From positions 142,959 to 206,958 of the forward strand of contig NZ_JAQGLA010000004.1 in NCBI RefSeq assembly GCF_027853915.1: 64,000 nt of DNA. The letters are read 5' to 3'. This document shows positions 58,811 to 64,000 of this stretch, in pieces. The translations under genes and the position numbers were made by a program. The notes beneath the pieces were generated by a model. The model ran no database searches and had not been told where the DNA came from. It saw nothing but the letters and a program-made list of their open reading frames with translations. How positions within the stretch are numbered: position 1 is the first letter of the stretch; each line of letters starts with the position of its first letter. Source of the stretch: Saccharopolyspora oryzae. GTDB lineage: Bacteria; Actinomycetota; Actinomycetes; Mycobacteriales; Pseudonocardiaceae.

Positions 58811-60139
58811 CTACCGGGTCGTCGGGCGCAGGCCGCAGTGCTCGATCGCCGCGGCGGCGAAAACCTTTGCCGTGTCGACGATCGAGTTGACGTCGACCCA
58901 CTCGTTGGGTCCGTGCGCGTCCGCGCCCAGCGCGCCGTAGATCAGCGGCGTCGCGCCCGTGGGGCGGTAGAACGCGCCATCGCACACCGCCACGAACCCG
59001 GTGATCTCGGTCGTCTTGCCCAGCGCCGCCCGTTGCCGCCGGATGCTGTCGACGACGGGGAAGTCCGGCGAGGTGTCGAACGCCGGGAAGTGCAGGTCGC
59101 CGAGCTCCCACTGCACGGTCGGCGGGTGCTCGCGCAGCCACGGGTCCTGCGCCGCCCAGTGCCCGATGAAGTCCTCGAACTCGGCTCGGACCTGTGCCGA
59201 CGTTTCGGTGGGCAGGTACTTCAGGTCGAAGTCGAGGACGGCGACGTCCGGCGTGATGGCCGGATTCGTCATCGTGGCGGGCAGGCCGTCCGGGCCGAGT
59301 CCCGAACCGACCTGGACGACGCTCGGGCTGATGGTGTTGACCCCGGGCGGCAGGAGCGGGTGCGCCGGTTTGCCGCGGGCCCAGTCGCGTTCGAGCTGCC
59401 CGACGGCGGTGATCAGGCGTGCGGCCAGTTCGGCCGCGTTGACGCCGGGGCGGGTGCGGTCCGCGGAATCGCGCTGCGGGTAGATGTCGTTGTACCGCCA
59501 CCCGGTGTGCGCGTTGCGGCCCCGGAGGGTGACCCGCACCCACTCCAGCCCGCCCTGGCAGAGCATGACCTGTTCCTCGGTCGGCTCGCCGACGATGACC
59601 GCGGACGCCGCGCGGGCGCGGGTGACGAGGTCCTTGCTGCCGAACCCGCCGGCCTCCTCGTCCACGACGCTGTGCACCTCGAACCGGCCGGCCAGCTCGA
59701 TCCCGCAATCGTGGATCGCCTTCGCGGCGGCGATCGCGGCCGCGATTCCGGCCTTCATGTCGTAGCCGCCGCGCCCGTAGAGCCGACCGCCGTGGATCTC
59801 GGCCCCGAACGGATCGACGGACCAGGTGCTGCGGTCGCCGACGGGGACGACGTCCATGTGCCCGTTGAGGACGAGGCTGGGCTCGTCCGAGCCGTCGCGG
59901 TGACCGCGCACGTTGGGCCGGTCCGGGAAGACTTCGTGCTGCTCGGTGGTCAGACCGGCTGCTGCGAGGTGCTCGGCCACCAGGCGTTGGGCGTCCGTCT
60001 CGCGGTTGAGGCCTTCGCCGACCTCGAACTTCGGGTTCACGGTCGGGATCCGCACGAGCTCCTGCGTCAGCTCGACCGGGTAGCTGCGGTCCCGTTCGAT
60101 CTGCGCGGTCACCATCTTCACGGCGCTGGCTGTGTCCAT
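58811..60139 (-). CDS. M20-family amidohydrolase/deacylase (ArgE/DapE-like)
   Basis: 442 residues from ATG 60139 with GGAAGAGG upstream. Metal site LVLNGHMDVVPVGD (His-x-Asp), GRGGYDMKAGIAA and VVDEEAGGFGSKD (catalytic Glu-Glu), then GRNAHTGWRYNDIYPQ in the lid domain, and ADAHGPNEWVDVNSIV with the final ligand His. This is the full M20 ligand set. It probably releases an amino acid from an N-acyl or N-carbamoyl compound imported by the NCS1 permease. It is divergent from the RpiR gene over a 337-bp region with a long inverted repeat. Confidence 0.9.
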   Translation of the reverse strand: MDTASAVKMVTAQIERDRSYPVELTQELVRIPTVNPKFEVGEGLNRETDAQRLVAEHLAAAGLTTEQHEVFPDRPNVRGHRDGSDEPSLVLNGHMDVVPVGDRSTWSVDPFGAEIHGGRLYGRGGYDMKAGIAAAIAAAKAIHDCGIELAGRFEVHSVVDEEAGGFGSKDLVTRARAASAVIVGEPTEEQVMLCQGGLEWVRVTLRGRNAHTGWRYNDIYPQRDSADRTRPGVNAAELAARLITAVGQLERDWARGKPAHPLLPPGVNTISPSVVQVGSGLGPDGLPATMTNPAITPDVAVLDFDLKYLPTETSAQVRAEFEDFIGHWAAQDPWLREHPPTVQWELGDLHFPAFDTSPDFPVVDSIRRQRAALGKTTEITGFVAVCDGAFYRPTGATPLIYGALGADAHGPNEWVDVNSIVDTAKVFAAAAIEHCGLRPTTR

Positions 60140-60338
60140 GTTCCTCTTCCGTCTCTGCGAGCGGCGCTGCGTGCATCCGTCGGGGTGGTGGCCGACCGGC
60201 GGATTTCCGCTCGGCGGCGGGGCGAGCTGCTTGCGGTGTCTCCGCGCCAGCGCTGGATGAGCCTGCGGCGGACCAGCTGTTGCGTCCGAGTCCCGGGTGA
60301 GGGCGGTCACACGCGCCGCAGGCTTCGGATATTATGAG

Positions 60339-60375
60339 CATTACAACTTTGCGGTCAACACCGAAGTTGGTAATG
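60339..60375. promoter_or_regulatory. Candidate RpiR operator, 11-bp imperfect inverted repeat
   Basis: CATTACAACTT (60339-60349) is mirrored by AAGTTGGTAATG (60364-60375) with one extra G and a 14-nt spacer, between the M20 gene and the RpiR gene. It is AT-rich against a GC-rich background. The overlapping word ATGAGCATT (60334-60342) recurs at 61412-61420 before the ligase gene. Confidence 0.55.
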
Positions 60376-60475
60376 CGTGTGAGATCAGGGGTGTGGTCGC
60401 GGACTGGATCGACGCCCGGTCGGCTCTGCGGGGCGGGACAATGATCGGTGGCAACGCGAGGTTCGAGAGGGAGGG

Positions 60476-61393
60476 GTGCGAGTGCCTGGACAAGGTGATC
60501 GTGCTGAGGTGAGCAGCCCGGGGGGCGCGGAGTTCGCGGCGACCGTCGCGGAGCGCACCCGCGCCGAGCTGGCCGGATTCAGCCGCAGCGAGCTGAAGGT
60601 CGCACGCGCGTTGCTCGCGGCGTACCCCGCGGCAGGTCTGGAAACCGTCGCGCAGTTCGCCGCGCGGGCGCACGTCAGTGCGCCGACGGTGCTGCGCTTC
60701 ACCGCGCGGCTGGGCTTCGACAGCTACCCCGCGTTCCAGAAGGCCCTGATCCACGAGGTCGACCAGCAGCTGAGCTCGCCCTTGCGGCAGATCGCGGAGG
60801 TCTCGGGCACCGAGGAGCGCAGGCGGAACGCCACCGCGGTGGCCCGGCACTACATCGACGTGCTGTCCTGGTCGTTCGACACGTTGCCGGAGGCCGAGTT
60901 CGACCGCGCTGCCGATCTGCTCAGCGCTCCGGACATGCGGATCCACTTGCGCGGTGGCCGGTTCAGCCGCGTGCTGGCGGAGTACCTGGCGAGCCACCTG
61001 GCGATGCTGCGGCCCGCGGTGCGGGTGATTCCGCCCGATGAGCTCTCGCAGGCCACCACGCTGCTGGACTTCGGGCAGCGCGATGTCCTGGTCGTGTTCG
61101 ACTACCGCCGGTACGACCCGGCCCTGGCGGATTTCGCGCGGGAGGCCGCCGCTCGCGGCGCGCGCGTCGTCCTGTTCACCGATCCGTGGATGTCGCCGGC
61201 GGCGCAGGCGGCCGAGGTCGTGCTGCCTTCCAGGGTGGAGGCGCCGAGCCCGTTCGACTCCTTGGTTCCCGCGATGGCAGTGGTGGAGGCGGTGGTCGCC
61301 GCCGTGGCCGAGCGGCGCGGGGATGCTGTTCGAAGCCGGTTGGGCGAGATCGAAGCGCTGTCCCGGTCCGGCGACGCCGGGAAGTCGCCCTGA
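60476..61393 (+). CDS. RpiR-family transcriptional regulator
   Basis: 305 residues from GTG 60476 behind GAGGGAG. N-terminal RpiR helix-turn-helix: FSRSELKVARALLAAYPAAGLETVAQFAARAHVSAPTVLRFTARLGFDSYPAFQ. It is followed by a SIS sugar-isomerase-like effector domain (MRIHLRGGRFSRVLAEYLASHLAML ... DVLVVFDYRRYDPALADFAREAAARGARVVLFTDPWMSPAAQAAEVVLPS). It lies between the M20/NCS1 pair and the ligase-amidohydrolase operon, and likely controls both. Confidence 0.9.
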   Translation: MRVPGQGDRAEVSSPGGAEFAATVAERTRAELAGFSRSELKVARALLAAYPAAGLETVAQFAARAHVSAPTVLRFTARLGFDSYPAFQKALIHEVDQQLSSPLRQIAEVSGTEERRRNATAVARHYIDVLSWSFDTLPEAEFDRAADLLSAPDMRIHLRGGRFSRVLAEYLASHLAMLRPAVRVIPPDELSQATTLLDFGQRDVLVVFDYRRYDPALADFAREAAARGARVVLFTDPWMSPAAQAAEVVLPSRVEAPSPFDSLVPAMAVVEAVVAAVAERRGDAVRSRLGEIEALSRSGDAGKSP

Positions 61394-61395
61394 AT

Positions 61396-61420
61396 ATTCT
61401 GTTACGGCAGAATGAGCATT
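61396..61420. promoter_or_regulatory. Candidate RpiR site upstream of the ligase gene
   Basis: ATTCTG-TTACGG-CAGAAT (61396-61413) is a perfect 6-bp dyad running into ATGAGCATT (61412-61420), the same nonamer as in the 60.3-kb promoter. It lies 65 bp before the ligase start. Confidence 0.5.
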
Positions 61421-61484
61421 GACTAGCTATCTAACGGGCGTTACTTTTTCGGCGTTGTTAACCCGAGATCGGTGAGGCGCATCC

Positions 61485-62777
61485 ATGGATTCGACTGTCT
61501 TCGTCGCGACCTGCGATCTGGCGGGGTTGACCCGTGGCCGGGGCGTTCCGGAACGGGACCTCGACGAGGTCCTGCGCCGCGGTGTCGGCTGGGTGCCCGC
61601 CAACTTGGCGCTGACCTGCTTCGGCGGGATCGCGGAGGAGAACGCGTTCGGCTCGACCGGTGACCTGCGCCTGATGCCGGACGCCGGAGCCGGGGTCGTG
61701 CTCCCGGAGACCGATGGCCACCCGCAAGTGCGCCTCTTCCTCGCCGACCAGACCCTGCCCGACGGCGAACCGTGGGACTGCGATCCCCGCACGTTCGCCC
61801 GCAACGCGCTCGCTGATCTGCGCGAGCGGTTCGGGCTGGAGGTCGTCGCCTCGTTCGAGCACGAGTTCATGCTGGACGGCAGCGAGGGCACGGCACCGTT
61901 CTCGTTCGCGCGCTACCGGGGCGCCGAGCCGTTCGGATCCGATCTCGTCGAGCTCCTGGCCCGGACCGGTCTGGAACCGGAGACCTGGTTGCCAGAGTAC
62001 GGCGAGGACCAGTTCGAGATCACGCTCGCGCCCACCTCGGCGCTGGTGGCCGCGGACCGGGCCGTGCTGCTGAAGGAGATCGTCCGCGATCTCGCACGTC
62101 GGCACGGCCGCCGCGTGACCTTCGCGCCGTTGCAGACCCCGAACGGGGGCGGTAACGGTGTCCACGTGCATCTGTCCTTGGTGGACGCCGCCACCGGTCG
62201 GCCGGTGCTGTTCGACGAGCAGCGCCCAGGTCGGCTCGCCGACCTCGGGGCGCGCTTCGCGGGTGGCATCCTCGCCCACGCCAGGGCGCTGACCGCCATC
62301 ACCGCACCCAGCCCGTCCTCGTTCCTCCGATTGCAGCCGCACCGCTGGAGCGTCGGCGGGATCTTCCTGGCCGAGCGCAACCGGGAAGCGCTCGTGCGGA
62401 TCTGCCCGACCAGCGCGGTCGGGGGCGGCGATCCCGAGCGGCAGCTGAACCTCGAGTACCGGGCCGCCGACGCGACGGCGAACCCGTGGCTCGTGCTCGG
62501 CTCCCTGATCAGGGCGGGGCTGGAGGGGCTGGCCAGCGGTGACCAACCGCCGGAGGTGTGGCCGGAGGACATGGCGGACCAGCAGTTCGACGAAATCCCC
62601 TCGTTGCCGGCCAACTTGTCCGAAGCGCTCGACGAGCTGGAGAAGGACACCGTCGTGCGCGACTGGTTCGCACCGGAGCTGCTGCGCACCCACCTCGACG
62701 TGAAGCGCGCCGAACTCCGCGCCGTCGAAGGACTCGACGCGGTCGACGTGTGCCAGAAGGTCGCCGATGCGTACTGA
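61485..62777 (+). CDS. Glutamine-synthetase-like gamma-glutamyl ligase
   Basis: 430 residues from ATG 61485. GS fold with the N-terminal part shortened (starts STVFVATCDLAGLTRGRGVP), EVVASFEHEFML (metal Glu), EYGEDQFEITLAP (Glu pair), PNGGGNGVHVHLSLVD (His of the n2 site), RLQPHRWSVGGIFLAERNREALVRI and LNLEYRAADATANPWL. It belongs with GlnA3/4-like and FluG-C-terminal ligases acting on amines, not true ammonia assimilation. Its frame overlaps the amidohydrolase by 11 bp, so the two are coupled. Confidence 0.9.
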   Translation: MDSTVFVATCDLAGLTRGRGVPERDLDEVLRRGVGWVPANLALTCFGGIAEENAFGSTGDLRLMPDAGAGVVLPETDGHPQVRLFLADQTLPDGEPWDCDPRTFARNALADLRERFGLEVVASFEHEFMLDGSEGTAPFSFARYRGAEPFGSDLVELLARTGLEPETWLPEYGEDQFEITLAPTSALVAADRAVLLKEIVRDLARRHGRRVTFAPLQTPNGGGNGVHVHLSLVDAATGRPVLFDEQRPGRLADLGARFAGGILAHARALTAITAPSPSSFLRLQPHRWSVGGIFLAERNREALVRICPTSAVGGGDPERQLNLEYRAADATANPWLVLGSLIRAGLEGLASGDQPPEVWPEDMADQQFDEIPSLPANLSEALDELEKDTVVRDWFAPELLRTHLDVKRAELRAVEGLDAVDVCQKVADAY

Positions 62778-63906
62778 GCTGCAAGCCCGCCTGGCCGACA
62801 TCCCGCTGATCGACCACCACGTCCACGGTCCGCTGCGCGACCGCGTGTCCCGCACCGAGTTCGAATCGCTCATCACCGAGTCGGACCGGCCGGTGCCGTC
62901 GTGGATGACGCAGTTCGACTCGCAGATCGGTTTCGCGATCCGCAGGCACTGCGCGCCCCTGCTCGGCCTGCCGGAACGGGCGAGCGCCGAGGACTACTGG
63001 GCCGCTCGATCCGAACTGGATCCTGATGAGCTCACCCGCCGCTTGCTGTCGGCCAGCGGAACCCGGCACTGGCTGATCGAGACCGGATACCGCGGCGAGC
63101 AGATCCTGTCGCCGGACGAGCTCGGCCAGCTTGTCGACGAGCAGGTGGACGAGGTGGTCCGCCTGGAGTCCGTGCTCGAATCGGTGGCGCCGGGCTGCAC
63201 CGCAGAAGGGCTCGTCGCGGCATTCCGGGACGAGCTGGCGCGGCGCGCCCGGTCCGCCGTCGGGCTGAAAAGCATTGTGGCGTACCGGTACGGCTTCGAC
63301 TTCGACCCCGAACCGCCGACCGACGCGGACGTGCTGCGCGCAGCGGGGGAGTGGCTGCGGTCGATCGACTCCGGAGCACCGCCCAGGGTCGATGACGTGG
63401 TGCTGCTGCGAATGCTGCTGCGGGAGGGCGTGGCCACCGGGCTCCCGCTGCAACTGCACGCGGGCTACGGCGATCCCGACGTCGAACTGCACCGCTGCGA
63501 CCCGCTGCTGCTCACGCGCTGGCTCAAGGCGATCGAGGGTTCGGGTTCGGACGTGCTGCTGCTGCACTGCTACCCGTTCCACCGCAACGCCGGCTACCTG
63601 GCCCAGGTCTTCCCCCACGTCTACTTCGACGTCGGACTGGGGATCAACTACACGGGGGCGCGTTCGGCCACCGTTGTCGCCGAAAGCCTGGAACTGGCGC
63701 CGTTCGCCAAGATCCTCTACTCGTCGGACGCCTGGGGCCCGCCCGAGCTGCACCACCTCGGTGCGGTGCTCTGGCGCCGGGGCATGGAGCTGGCGATGCG
63801 GCCCTGGGTCGAGGAAGGCGAATGGTCGCTGGAAGACGCCCTCCGGGTGGCCACCCTGATCGGCCGCGGCAATGCTGCCCGCGTCTACGGATTGAGCGAT
63901 GACTGA
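62767..63906 (+). CDS. Amidohydrolase, FluG N-terminal-domain-like
   Basis: 379 residues from ATG 62767. Amidohydrolase_2-type barrel: IPLIDHHVHGPLRDRVSRTEFESLITESD (His-x-His metal pair), AVGLKSIVAYRYGFDFDP (strand-4 Lys), LPLQLHAGYGDPDVELHRCDP (His), DVLLLHCYPFHRNAGYLAQVFPHVYFDVGLG (His) and KILYSSDAWGPPELHHLG (Asp). In fungal FluG this domain is fused to a GS-like ligase; here the two are adjacent coupled genes. It probably hydrolyses the gamma-glutamyl or a related amide in the same pathway. Confidence 0.88.
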   Translation: MRTELQARLADIPLIDHHVHGPLRDRVSRTEFESLITESDRPVPSWMTQFDSQIGFAIRRHCAPLLGLPERASAEDYWAARSELDPDELTRRLLSASGTRHWLIETGYRGEQILSPDELGQLVDEQVDEVVRLESVLESVAPGCTAEGLVAAFRDELARRARSAVGLKSIVAYRYGFDFDPEPPTDADVLRAAGEWLRSIDSGAPPRVDDVVLLRMLLREGVATGLPLQLHAGYGDPDVELHRCDPLLLTRWLKAIEGSGSDVLLLHCYPFHRNAGYLAQVFPHVYFDVGLGINYTGARSATVVAESLELAPFAKILYSSDAWGPPELHHLGAVLWRRGMELAMRPWVEEGEWSLEDALRVATLIGRGNAARVYGLSDD

Positions 63907-64000
63907 ACGCGATCGACTTCGAGCAGCGCTCGCCGAGGAACTCCGAACTGCGAGCGAGCTGCGGCGCGAGCTCCACGCCAACCCCGACCTCTCAGGTTCG
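63899..64000 (+). CDS. M20-type amidohydrolase, N-terminus only
   Basis: ATG 63899 overlaps the amidohydrolase stop by 8 bp. The 34 codons before the window edge include LRRELHANPDLSG, the highly typical opening of HipO/AmhX-like M20 amidohydrolases. The rest lies outside the window. It extends the nitrogen-catabolic operon. Confidence 0.75.
   Translation, partial: MTERDRLRAALAEELRTASELRRELHANPDLSGS

Noticed and set aside
1..64000. CRISPR arrays, tRNA/rRNA genes, integrases, transposases, replication origin
   Set aside because: Nothing with the required repeat spacing, cloverleaf or catalytic motifs was found. The only repeat family is the 167-bp element.

Overview
The window is high-GC DNA (about 70 %) with many GTG starts, GTGA/ATGA stop-start overlaps and only one in-frame TTA codon noticed. 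The gene content (SARP regulator, type II polyketide synthase, actinobacterial SoxR, class F sortase) points to an actinomycete. A Pseudonocardiaceae/Saccharopolyspora-like genus is my inference only.

Layout. (1) 1-6.1 kb: the end of a universal stress protein gene, then a four-gene leftward catabolic operon (amide-type deacetylase, MHS transporter, SDR, and an unusual ketopantoate-reductase/M20-peptidase fusion). It diverges from a two-domain Lrp/AsnC regulator. (2) 6.3-11.8 kb: TetR regulator plus alpha/beta hydrolase, a frameshifted SpoIIAA-like gene, a VOC protein, and a DUF4142 surface protein coupled to a class F sortase. (3) 11.8-47.3 kb: an aromatic polyketide cluster. It holds a minimal type II PKS (KS-alpha, CLF, ACP), C-9-type ketoreductase, di-domain aromatase, MBL-fold cyclase, its own acetyl-CoA carboxylase subunits, and an ActVI-1-like 3-hydroxyacyl-CoA dehydrogenase. 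An ActVI-2-like enoyl reductase, an ActVA-5/ActVB-like two-component flavin monooxygenase pair and a FrnE-like protein complete the pyranonaphthoquinone (benzoisochromanequinone, BIQ) tool-kit. A full NDP-deoxysugar pathway is interleaved: thymidylyltransferase, 4,6-dehydratase, 2,3-dehydratase, 3-ketoreductase, RfbH/SpnQ-type 3-dehydrase, aminotransferase, 3,5-epimerase, methyltransferase and two glycosyltransferases. I therefore predict a glycosylated BIQ carrying a 4-amino-2,3,4,6-tetradeoxyhexose. (4) 47.3-53.2 kb: a secreted phosphoesterase and an EntF-like single-module NRPS. (5) 53.3-56.9 kb: a membrane-anchored ligand-binding protein plus a P-loop ATPase, of unknown function. (6) 57-64 kb: a VOC pseudogene, then a nitrogen-compound catabolic region (NCS1 permease, two M20 hydrolases, RpiR regulator, glutamine-synthetase-like ligase, FluG-like amidohydrolase).

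Control. Two regulatory layers can be read directly. Tandem TCGAG-type heptamers at 11-bp spacing (SARP boxes) lie in nearly every intergenic promoter region from 12.75 to 45.56 kb, fitting the SARP gene at 28.6 kb. Four promoters have TTGACC -35 boxes, 19-bp spacers and a SoxR-box dyad; they drive efflux, a PPOX-like protein, an LLM oxidoreductase and a quinone oxidoreductase, and the cluster encodes its own SoxR. Three loci carry both signals side by side. The picture is product made under SARP control, and redox-active quinone switching on export and detoxification through SoxR.

Non-coding. A 167-bp element occurs twice in the cluster (21.2 and 25.4 kb). Two of its hairpins differ between copies by fully compensatory substitutions, six base pairs in all, which is strong evidence for selection on secondary structure. 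A short 5' fragment recurs at 28.5 kb. No tRNA, rRNA, CRISPR array or intact transposase was found.
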